From Sphingobium sp. (GTDB lineage Bacteria; Pseudomonadota; Alphaproteobacteria; Sphingomonadales; Sphingomonadaceae), in NCBI GenBank assembly GCA_003248935.1, contig QFQF01000031.1:1-14255 (forward strand): DNA of 14,255 nt, read 5' to 3'. Under the pieces are notes generated by a model. That model searched no databases. It was not told the DNA's origin and saw nothing but the letters and a program-made list of their open reading frames with translations. Both the position numbers and the translations under genes were made by a program. Below are positions 6,162-13,144 of this stretch, piece by piece; the first letter of the stretch is position 1, and each line of letters starts with the position of its first letter.

Positions 6162-6209
6162 TTGCGGTCAAGGGTTGAACTCACCCTCCCAGCCCCGCAG
6201 ATAGGACCT

Positions 6210-6851
6210 ATGGCCGAAACCCAGTCTCTCGAAACGCTTGGCCCGGTTCGGGGTCTGCGCGGCGCACCCGAACATGACGTGCGCCGGCGCATCCTCGATG
6301 CTGCGGAGGCGCGCGTTCGCCATTACGGGTTCGACAAGACCACGGTTGCCGACATCGCCTCGGACCTCGGCATCTCGACCGCCTATATCTACAAGTTCTA
6401 CGCCTCCAAGCTCGCCATCTGCGAGGCCACTGTGGCCGAAACGGTGGCGCGGATCGGGGCGGCGCTCGATGAGGTGTGCGAGGCCGATCAACCGGCCTCC
6501 GAACGGCTGCGCCGCCTCTATCAGACGATGCTAGACGGCTCGATCGCCCTCTACTTTCACGACCGCAAGCTACACAACATGATCCGAGCCGGCATGGACC
6601 AGCGGTGGCCTGCCATTGATCGGCATAAGGAGGCCATGCGGAACGCGGCGCGCCGCATCGTGGAGGCGGGTCGCGCCTCGGGCGAGTTCGAGACGCGCAC
6701 CCCGCTCAGCGACGTGGTGGACGCGCTATGGATTTCGCTCGTTCCCTTCGCTCACCCGTCCGTCCTTGAGCACTTGCACGACAGCCACGATCTGAACCGG
6801 CACGCCCGTCATATGTCGGACCTCGCGCTGCGTGGGTTGGCGAAGGTCTGA
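6210..6851 (+). CDS. TetR-family transcriptional repressor of the efflux genes
   Basis: This 213-residue TetR/AcrR-family regulator has its N-terminal helix-turn-helix within RRRILDAAEARVRHYGFDK (26-43) and TTVADIASDLGISTAYIYKF (44-63), which contacts DNA. The rest is an all-helical ligand and dimer domain with no strong sequence signature, so the inducer cannot be read. I chose the ATG at 6210, which has AGGACC just upstream; the frame is open to a TTG at 6162, but that extension is coded by promoter DNA. Two copies of GTGACG-N12-CGTCAC, one before the channel gene and one before the fusion-protein gene just after tetR, make it the likely repressor of the whole efflux set and of itself. Efflux substrates would be expected to release it. 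Confidence 0.92.
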   Translation: MAETQSLETLGPVRGLRGAPEHDVRRRILDAAEARVRHYGFDKTTVADIASDLGISTAYIYKFYASKLAICEATVAETVARIGAALDEVCEADQPASERLRRLYQTMLDGSIALYFHDRKLHNMIRAGMDQRWPAIDRHKEAMRNAARRIVEAGRASGEFETRTPLSDVVDALWISLVPFAHPSVLEHLHDSHDLNRHARHMSDLALRGLAKV

Positions 6852-6867
6852 ACGCACCAGAGCGATA

Positions 6868-6891
6868 GTGACGTATTGACGAAATCGTCAC
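6868..6891. promoter_or_regulatory. TetR-type operator 2, before the fusion-protein gene
   Basis: GTGACG (6868-6873), N12, CGTCAC (6886-6891) is the second copy of the operator found at 6138-6161. Aligned with the reverse complement of that copy, 18 of 24 positions agree, including both arms and an AAT before the right arm. It covers a TTGACG that could be the -35 of the fusion-protein/pump promoter, so bound repressor would block polymerase. Confidence 0.8.
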
Positions 6892-6904
6892 ACATAACTA
6901 GCCC
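6876..6904 (+). promoter_or_regulatory. Candidate promoter of the fusion-protein/pump operon
   Basis: TTGACG at 6876-6881 is a good -35 box. A 17-bp spacer leads to TAGCCC at 6899-6904, which keeps only the TA of a consensus -10. The weak -10 is common in alphaproteobacterial promoters. The -35 lies inside TetR operator 2, and the start codon at 6937 gives a short leader. Confidence 0.4.
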
Positions 6905-6936
6905 CATGCTCGATCTTGAATCGAGCGGGGGTATGG

Positions 6937-8040
6937 ATGCGCGCGTCGTCATGGCTGGTGTTGCTGGGATCGGGGTGTCTCGTTTCCTGTGGTGAGAAGG
7001 ACGCTTCCAGGCCCGCTCCCCTCGTTGCGACCGTCACCGCCGCGCCGGCGGCTTCGGCCCGTGCGGACGCGCTCACTGGCGAGGTCCGCGCGCGCTACGA
7101 CTCCACTCTTTCCTTCCGGGTCGGCGGTCAGATTATCGACCGTCCTGTTCGCCTCGGGCAGATGGTCCGTCGCGGGCAGGTGCTGGCCCAGCTGGACGCT
7201 TCCGATCTTGCGCTTGGCGCGACCGAAGCGGCCGCTCAAGCGAGCGCAGCGGAGCGGCAGGTCGCGGCCGCGCGCGCGGCTGCTGCGCGGGCCGCGTCCG
7301 ACGAGAGGCGCTTGCGCCCCCTAGTCGGCGCTGGCGGCATCGCGCCGCAACAATATGACGCGGCGCGCGCGACAGCCGAGGCGTCGTCTGCCGATCTCGC
7401 CGCGGCCGAAGCGAGGCTAACCGCCACGCGCGCTGCCGCGCGCTCGGCCGGCAATCAGCGCCGCTACGCCAGCCTGGTGGCGGATGCTGACGGCGTGGTG
7501 GCCGAACTGCTCGCCGAACCCGGCCAGGTCGTCGCCGTCGGCCAACCCGTCGTCAGGGTCGCGCGAAGCGGCGGGCGCGATGCCGTCGTGGCGGTGCCGG
7601 AGGATCGGCGTGGGCAGTTGCCAGCGCGGGCGGTCGCGTCCGTTTACGGGGGCGGGCGTTATGACGCGACGTTGCGCGAACTGTCGGCCGCGGCGGACCC
7701 GCGGACTCGCACCTATGAGGCGCGCTACATGCTCGCCGGTGCGCCGGCGGCCTTGCCTGTCGGTTCTACCGTCACGCTGAACCTCGGCGGCGACGCGACC
7801 GCCGGCGTCGGACGGCTCGCGCTGCCGCTCGGAGCCCTTCTCGACCGTGGGCGTGGGTTCAGCGTCTGGACCGTGCGCCCCGACTCCACGGTCACGCTCC
7901 GCCGGGTGCGCGTCGCCTCGGTCGACGGCGAAACGGCGGTGATCCAGGGTGGCCTGCGCGCCGGCGAGCGCGTGGTCGCGCTCGGCGCGCACCTGCTCGC
8001 TGAAGGCCAAAAGGTCAGGGTCGGGGGGATGCCGCGGTGA
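6937..8040 (+). CDS. RND efflux membrane-fusion (periplasmic adaptor) lipoprotein
   Basis: This 367-residue AcrA/MexA-type adaptor links the inner-membrane pump to the outer-membrane channel. The N-terminus has a lipoprotein signal with lipobox LVSC (Cys18), so it would be anchored by lipid in the inner membrane. The two halves of the lipoyl domain are visible (GGQIIDRPVRLGQMVRRGQV, 63-82, and DGVVAELLAEPGQVVAVGQP, 185-204), split by an Ala-rich helical hairpin (about 92-170). The beta-barrel and membrane-proximal domains follow (about 215-365). The ATG at 6937 follows GCGGGGGT at good spacing; the frame also reaches a TTG at 6916, which I reject. Its stop overlaps the GTG of the pump gene by 4 bases, so both are translated together. 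Confidence 0.93.
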   Translation: MRASSWLVLLGSGCLVSCGEKDASRPAPLVATVTAAPAASARADALTGEVRARYDSTLSFRVGGQIIDRPVRLGQMVRRGQVLAQLDASDLALGATEAAAQASAAERQVAAARAAAARAASDERRLRPLVGAGGIAPQQYDAARATAEASSADLAAAEARLTATRAAARSAGNQRRYASLVADADGVVAELLAEPGQVVAVGQPVVRVARSGGRDAVVAVPEDRRGQLPARAVASVYGGGRYDATLRELSAAADPRTRTYEARYMLAGAPAALPVGSTVTLNLGGDATAGVGRLALPLGALLDRGRGFSVWTVRPDSTVTLRRVRVASVDGETAVIQGGLRAGERVVALGAHLLAEGQKVRVGGMPR

Positions 8041-11000
8041 AGGGGCCGAACCTCTCCGAGCTTGGCGTCCGCCAGCCTTCCGTCACCTTGTTCCTGATCA
8101 TCGCAGCCGCGCTCGCGGGCGTTCTCGCCTTCCTCCAGCTCGGCCGCGCCGAAGATCCCACCTACACGGTGAAGACGATGGTGGTGACCGCCGCTTGGCC
8201 GGGAGCGACCGCGCGCGAGATGCAGGACCAGGTGGCCGATCGCCTGGAAAAGCGCCTCCAGGAACTGCGCTATCTCGACCGGGTGGAAACGACAGCGCGT
8301 CCTGGCGTCGCCATTCTCCAGATAACGCTAGCGGACAACACGCCCCCCTCGGCGATCCCCGACCAATGGTATCAGGTTCGCAAGAAGCTCGGCGATGAAG
8401 CGCCCTCGCTGCCTTCGGGGGTGCGCGGCCCCTTCTTCAACGACGAGTTCTCTGACGTCTATTTCGGTCTCTACGCCCTCCAGGCCGACGGACTGCCCGA
8501 ACGCCGGCTCGTGTCGGTCGCCGAACGGCTGAAGGCTCGGCTGCTCGGTGTGCCGGGCGTCGCCAAGGTCAACATCATCGGCGAGCAGGCGCAGCGGATT
8601 TTCGTGGAGCTCGACCAAGCCCGTCTTCAAGCGCTTGGCGTGTCGGTCGACGACGTGACCGCGGCCGTTTCCAGGGCGAGCGCGGTTGCGTTTGCCGGTT
8701 CGGTCGAAACCACCGGCCCTTCGCTGCGGGTCCGGCTCGACGGCGCGTTCACCGATGTAGACGCGCTGCGTCGTTTGCCCGTCGCGGCGGGCGGACGCGT
8801 GCTGACGGTTGGCGACCTCGCCACCATCCGCCGCGGCTATGAAGACCCGCCCGCCTATCTCGTGCGCCATCAGGGCAAGCCTGCCCTCATGCTCGGCGTC
8901 GTGATGAAACCTCGCTGGAACGGGCTTGATCTCGGAAAGGCACTCGCGCGCGAGGTCGAAGCGGAGCAGTCGACGCTGCCGCTCGGTCTCGATCTCGTTC
9001 ATGTGTCTGACCAGGCGGCCGTGATCGACCACGCTTACGGCGAGTTCATGGTGAAGTTCGCGGTCGCACTCGCCGTCGTCATGGTGGTGAGCCTGATCGC
9101 GCTGGGGTTTCGCGTCGGACTCGTTGTGGCCGCCTCCGTGCCGCTGACGCTCGGCGTGGTCTTCGTCATCATGGCGGTGACGGGCCGCGACTTCGACCGC
9201 ATCACGCTAGGCGCGCTGATCCTCTCGCTGGGCCTCCTCGTCGACGACGCCATTATTGCGATCGAGATGATGGTGGTGAAGATGGAAGAAGGACTGGACC
9301 GCATGGCGGCCGCCACCTTCGCTTGGGGAGCGACGGCCGGACCGATGCTGTCGGGAACGCTGGTCACCATCACCGGCTTCATCCCGATCGGCTTCGCCGC
9401 CTCGTCCAGCGGCGAATACGCCGGCAACATCTTCTGGGTCGTCGGCTTCGCGCTCCTCGTCTCCTGGTTCGTCGCCGTTTATTTCACGCCCTATCTGGGC
9501 GTGAAGCTCCTGCCGGAGATCAAGCCCGTGCCTGGCGGACATGATGCGATCTATGACACGCCGCGCTATCGCCGGTTCCGTTCCTGGGTCGCTCGCGCCG
9601 TCGTCCACCGCAAGAAAGTGGTGGGCGCGACCGTCCTCATTTTCCTTGTCGCTGGTGGCGGCATGGCGCTCGTTGAAAAGCAGTTCTTCCCGACCTCCGA
9701 TCGGCCGGAGCTTCTGATCGACGTCCAGATGCCGCTCGGCTCCAGCATCCGCGCGACGGAGGCAGCGACCGGGCGGGTCGAGCGCTATCTTCGCGGCCAG
9801 CCCGAAGCGTCGATCGTCGACAGCTACCTGGGCGCGGGCGCGCCGCGCTTCTTCCTTGCCCTCAACCCCGAACTTCCTGATCCCGCCTTCGCCAAGGTGG
9901 TCGTCCAAACCCCCGACGCGGCCGCGCGCGACCGGCTGCGGGATAAGCTGCGTCGGGCGGCTGACGCGGGACTGTTTCCGGAAGCCCGGGTCCGCACGTC
10001 CGGCCTCCTCTACGGCCCGCCGATCACCTATCCGGTGGTGTTCCGTGTCCACGGTCCCGACCTCGATCAGCTCCGCGCGCTGGCCGAGCGCGTCCGGCAG
10101 GTGATGGCGATGAGCCCCGAAGTACGCGACGCGCACCTCGAATATGGCGCGCGGGCGCCCGAGCTGCGCGTCCGCTTCGACCAGGCCCGCCTGGCGCTGA
10201 TCGGGCTCTCGCCAGAGGTCGCCGCCCGGCAGGTCGGCGCGGCGCTCTCGGGTCAGCCGGTGGCTCAGGTGCGCGACGGAACGCGCACGGTCGATGTGGT
10301 GGTCCGCGCCTCCGGTCCCGATCGGCTCGACGCCGCGCGGCTCTCGTCGGCGACGCTGGTCACGGCTTCGGGCGAGCGCGTCCCGCTCGCTAATGTCGGC
10401 CGTCTCGTTGTCGAGCCGGGCGAGCCTGCGCTTCATCGGTGGAACCGCGAGCCGTTTATCGCCGTGCGCGCCGACACGCAGGACGGGGTTCAAGCTCCGG
10501 ACGCGACGGGAGCCATTTCGCCCCGGCTCGACGCGATCCGGGCCGCACTGCCGCCCGGCTACACATTGCGGACCGGAGGCTCGGTCGAGGAAGCCGCCAA
10601 GGCGAACGCGGCGATCGGCGCGGTCGCGCCCGTCATGCTGGCCTTCACGCTCCTGTTCATCATGCTCCAGGTGCGTTCGTTCAAGCTCCTCGGGCTGACG
10701 GTCGCGACCGCGCCGCTCGGACTGATTGGGGCGGTTCTAGCGCTCCTTCTGTTCCGCCAGCCTTTCGGCTTCACCGCCATTTTGGGGCTGATCGGGCTCG
10801 CCGGCATCCTCATGCGCAACACGCTGATCCTGGTCGATCAGATCAACGCCGATCAGGCATCGGGGCTGTCCGACTATGAAGCGATCGTAGAGGCGACGGT
10901 CAGGCGCGCGCGGCCGGTGATCCTGACCGCGCTCGCGGCCGTGCTGGCGTTCGTTCCCCTGACCTTTTCGACCTTTTGGGGGCCGCTCGCTTTCGTGCTG

Positions 11001-11141
11001 ATCGGCGGCGTCGCGGTGGGAACGGTGCTGACGCTCATCTTCGTTCCCGCCCTCTATGCGCTCTGGCTCAAGGTGAAGGTGCCTGACGAGCAAGACAGCC
11101 CGGGCGCGCGCCCCTTTTCGGCCACGCCGGCGACTGCCTGA
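8037..11141 (+). CDS. RND-family efflux pump, inner-membrane permease (HAE1 type)
   Basis: This 1034-residue proton-driven AcrB-like transporter exports hydrophobic compounds through the adaptor and channel. The layout is standard: TM1 (about 14-34), a large periplasmic loop starting AEDPTYTVKTMVVTAAWPGA, TM2-TM6 (about 339-487), TM7 (527-545), a second large loop, and TM8-TM12 from about 865. The proton-relay aspartates of TM4 are D403 and D404 in LGLLVDDAIIAIE; TM10 has AGILMRNTLILVDQ. The early loop resembles the MexK/TriC branch more than AcrB, so substrates may include biocides, but this cannot be read from sequence. The GTG start, overlapping the adaptor stop, has GGGGGG seven bases upstream. 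Confidence 0.95.
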   Translation: MKGPNLSELGVRQPSVTLFLIIAAALAGVLAFLQLGRAEDPTYTVKTMVVTAAWPGATAREMQDQVADRLEKRLQELRYLDRVETTARPGVAILQITLADNTPPSAIPDQWYQVRKKLGDEAPSLPSGVRGPFFNDEFSDVYFGLYALQADGLPERRLVSVAERLKARLLGVPGVAKVNIIGEQAQRIFVELDQARLQALGVSVDDVTAAVSRASAVAFAGSVETTGPSLRVRLDGAFTDVDALRRLPVAAGGRVLTVGDLATIRRGYEDPPAYLVRHQGKPALMLGVVMKPRWNGLDLGKALAREVEAEQSTLPLGLDLVHVSDQAAVIDHAYGEFMVKFAVALAVVMVVSLIALGFRVGLVVAASVPLTLGVVFVIMAVTGRDFDRITLGALILSLGLLVDDAIIAIEMMVVKMEEGLDRMAAATFAWGATAGPMLSGTLVTITGFIPIGFAASSSGEYAGNIFWVVGFALLVSWFVAVYFTPYLGVKLLPEIKPVPGGHDAIYDTPRYRRFRSWVARAVVHRKKVVGATVLIFLVAGGGMALVEKQFFPTSDRPELLIDVQMPLGSSIRATEAATGRVERYLRGQPEASIVDSYLGAGAPRFFLALNPELPDPAFAKVVVQTPDAAARDRLRDKLRRAADAGLFPEARVRTSGLLYGPPITYPVVFRVHGPDLDQLRALAERVRQVMAMSPEVRDAHLEYGARAPELRVRFDQARLALIGLSPEVAARQVGAALSGQPVAQVRDGTRTVDVVVRASGPDRLDAARLSSATLVTASGERVPLANVGRLVVEPGEPALHRWNREPFIAVRADTQDGVQAPDATGAISPRLDAIRAALPPGYTLRTGGSVEEAAKANAAIGAVAPVMLAFTLLFIMLQVRSFKLLGLTVATAPLGLIGAVLALLLFRQPFGFTAILGLIGLAGILMRNTLILVDQINADQASGLSDYEAIVEATVRRARPVILTALAAVLAFVPLTFSTFWGPLAFVLIGGVAVGTVLTLIFVPALYALWLKVKVPDEQDSPGARPFSATPATA

Positions 11142-11176
11142 GGATCGACCGCTCTTTATCGCAGAAGGAAGGCTCC

Positions 11177-11821
11177 ATGTTCTCGGAAACCACGTTCACG
11201 CTGTTAGACGATCTGGCGCGCCACAACGACAAGGAATGGTTCGACGCGCACCGCGATGAGGTGAAGCGTCACCTTCAAGAGCCGTTCGAGGCGCTACTGG
11301 AGGAGGTTACGGCGCAACTGGCTGGCACGGAAATCCCGCTCAAGGGCGGCGGCCAAACCATGTTCCGCATGAACCGAGACGTGCGGTTCTCGAATGATAA
11401 GCGTCCCTACCACGAGCATGTCAGTGGCGTACTCACGCCTTCGGGGACCAAGGCCGAGGCCGCAGGCGTCCTCTACCTCAATCTCGATGCGCATGGCGGG
11501 TTCATGGCGGCGGGCCGGCACAAGCTGAACCCCAAGGACCTCGGCCCTTTGCGCGACCGCATCGTAGAGCGCCCCGAGCAATTCCGCGCCGTATTGGACG
11601 AGTTGGATCGGGCCGGGCTCTCGCTGTCTGAGGATCTCAAGCTCAAGTCGATGCCGCAAGGCTACGCCGATCACGCGGATGCCTGGTATGCCGACCACCT
11701 CAAGCTTCAGTCGTTCACCGTCCGGCTGGGCCTCGCCCCTGGCGACTGGACCAGCGGCAAGGTCGCCAACAAGGCGGCGAAGCTCGCGGGCGATACGGCC
11801 GGACTGCTTCGGTTCTGGTGA
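11177..11821 (+). CDS. DUF2461 family protein
   Basis: This 214-residue protein is of the DUF2461 (TIGR02453-type) family, whose biochemical role is not known. Hallmarks are the N-terminal LARHNDKEWFDAHRDEVK (13-30) and the conserved block MFRMNRDVRFSNDKRPYHEH (62-81), followed by GFMAAGRHKLNP. Length is that of the intact family, and there is no signal peptide or membrane segment, so it is cytosolic. The start has a strong ribosome site AAGGAAGG (11166-11173). It lies 35 bp after the pump gene on the same strand and could be read through from the efflux promoter, since I see no terminator between them. Any link to efflux is unproven. Confidence 0.88.
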   Translation: MFSETTFTLLDDLARHNDKEWFDAHRDEVKRHLQEPFEALLEEVTAQLAGTEIPLKGGGQTMFRMNRDVRFSNDKRPYHEHVSGVLTPSGTKAEAAGVLYLNLDAHGGFMAAGRHKLNPKDLGPLRDRIVERPEQFRAVLDELDRAGLSLSEDLKLKSMPQGYADHADAWYADHLKLQSFTVRLGLAPGDWTSGKVANKAAKLAGDTAGLLRFW

Positions 11822-11856
11822 CGGCAGCCTTTCCGACATACCGGTGAATTGAGCCA

Positions 11857-12435
11857 ATGATCGAGACCGACCGCTTCGCGAAGGTCGAGGTCGCCAGCCG
11901 GGACGAGCTGCGCGACTGGCTCGCGGCCAACCACCGGCAAGAAGCGAGCGTTTGGCTCGTCACCTGGAAGCGGAGCGTTCCGGCCAAGTATCTGTCCCGT
12001 TGGGTCGTTCTTGACGAACTCCTATGCTTCGGCTGGATCGACGGCATCCGCCGCAAGCTCGACGCTGACCGGACGATGCAGCTCATCTCGCCGCGGCAGC
12101 AACAGGTCTGGACCAAAACCTACAAGGATCGTGTGGCCCGGCTAGAGCGCCAGGGCATGATGACCGACTCAGGTCGGAAGGCCGTCGCGCGCTCCAAACG
12201 GCTGGGCCTTTGGAACGCCAGCGCCGATATCGACGCCCTCCTCGTTCCCGACGATCTGCGAGCGGCGCTCGATGCGCGGCCTCTCGCGGGCGAATGGTTC
12301 GACGCTGCCGCGCCCTCCTATCGGCGTAACGTGCTGCGCTGGATCAAGGGGGCAGTCAGGCCCGAGACCCGCGCTACCCGGATTGGGGAGTTGGTGGAAC
12401 GATCTGGTCGAGGGGAGAAAGTGCCGCAGATGTAA
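11857..12435 (+). CDS. YdeI/OmpD-associated (OmdA) family protein
   Basis: This 192-residue cytosolic protein is of the YdeI/OmdA family. Signature blocks are DELLCFGWIDGIRRKLDADR (53-72) and SPRQQQVWTK (78-87), then a helical C-terminal region with PSYRRNVLRWIKGAVRPETR. Family members are annotated as linked to bacteriocin or antimicrobial-peptide protection, on thin evidence. It starts 35 bp after the DUF2461 gene with only a weak ribosome site, on the same strand, so the two probably form the tail of a cargo operon. It converges on the DUF6118 gene with a 17-bp gap and no clear terminator. Confidence 0.87.
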   Translation: MIETDRFAKVEVASRDELRDWLAANHRQEASVWLVTWKRSVPAKYLSRWVVLDELLCFGWIDGIRRKLDADRTMQLISPRQQQVWTKTYKDRVARLERQGMMTDSGRKAVARSKRLGLWNASADIDALLVPDDLRAALDARPLAGEWFDAAAPSYRRNVLRWIKGAVRPETRATRIGELVERSGRGEKVPQM

Positions 12436-12452
12436 ATATCACAAACTGAGAT

Positions 12453-13142
12453 TTACGGACGAGGTGTTATCCTCACGGTGCATCGCACCGCCTCACCCGA
12501 CTTAGCCGCAGCCTGCTGGCATCGCTCAAGCGCCGCCTGATTGCCTTGGCCGATCACCGCGCCCGCTACCATTGCGTTCCATCCGTTGCGGTTGCTCGCT
12601 CCCGCTAGACGGCGCGCGCCCTCCCACATCGACCCGCCAAGCGCCCGCGCCGCCATGCGCTCCGGCCATAGCCACTTATCGGGCGTCGCCCGCGCGATCG
12701 GTCCCGCAAGCAGCGCCCACAACACCAGGCCAAGCGCGACGCCGCCGATTGCGGACCATGCCAGCCAACGGTTCTGCTCGTCACCGCGCCGCGCCGACGC
12801 CACGACGCCGGCGAGCTGTGCCGTCGCCCGCTCCAGAGCCCCGCGCGCCTCGGCGATCGTGCGCTGGTCATCGGCCCTGGTCGTGCCGCCCGCCGTCGCG
12901 ATCTGCCGCGCGATCCCCTCGGGAGTGATCTTGATGCCTGGCCGGTCGGCGAGCACGTCCATCCGCTCGGCGAGCTTATTGATCGCTTGGGCGATCCGCC
13001 CCAGCGTCTCGTCATAATCCTTGGGCGCGGACACCTCGGCGCGCTCGGCCGCAAGCCGCTCGATCGCGCGGCGTAGCAACGTCACCTCGGCGCGGACCTC
13101 CTCGAACGCCTCTGTGGCCGCGTCGCCCTGCTCGTCGTCCAT
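12453..13142 (-). CDS. DUF6118-type membrane protein next to TraA
   Basis: This 229-residue protein resembles the DUF6118 family commonly encoded beside TraA relaxase genes in sphingomonads; its function is unknown. The N-terminal third is charged and helical (FEEVRAEVTLLRRAIERLAA, 13-32), probably a coiled coil. A single transmembrane segment follows (WLAWSAIGGVALGLVLWALL, 126-145), then a region with MWEGARRLAGASNRNGWNAM and two cysteines near the C-terminus. I use the ATG at 13142, two bases after the TraA stop; a TTG at 13148 overlapping that stop is an alternative. Tight coupling to TraA suggests a role in conjugation, perhaps tethering the relaxosome to the membrane, but that is inference. 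Confidence 0.8.
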   Translation of the reverse strand: MDDEQGDAATEAFEEVRAEVTLLRRAIERLAAERAEVSAPKDYDETLGRIAQAINKLAERMDVLADRPGIKITPEGIARQIATAGGTTRADDQRTIAEARGALERATAQLAGVVASARRGDEQNRWLAWSAIGGVALGLVLWALLAGPIARATPDKWLWPERMAARALGGSMWEGARRLAGASNRNGWNAMVAGAVIGQGNQAALERCQQAAAKSGEAVRCTVRITPRP

Positions 13143-13144
13143 GC

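Noticed and set aside
9207..10493. Minus-strand open frame (about 428 codons) opposite the RND pump gene
   Set aside because: Antisense to a complete pump gene with intact motifs; the Arg/His/Asp-rich translation has no recognisable fold.
12461..12490. Two small hairpins (GAGG/CCTC and CGGTGC/GCACCG) near the convergent gene ends
   Set aside because: Both lie inside the DUF6118 coding end, have short stems and no T-run on either side, so I do not call a terminator.
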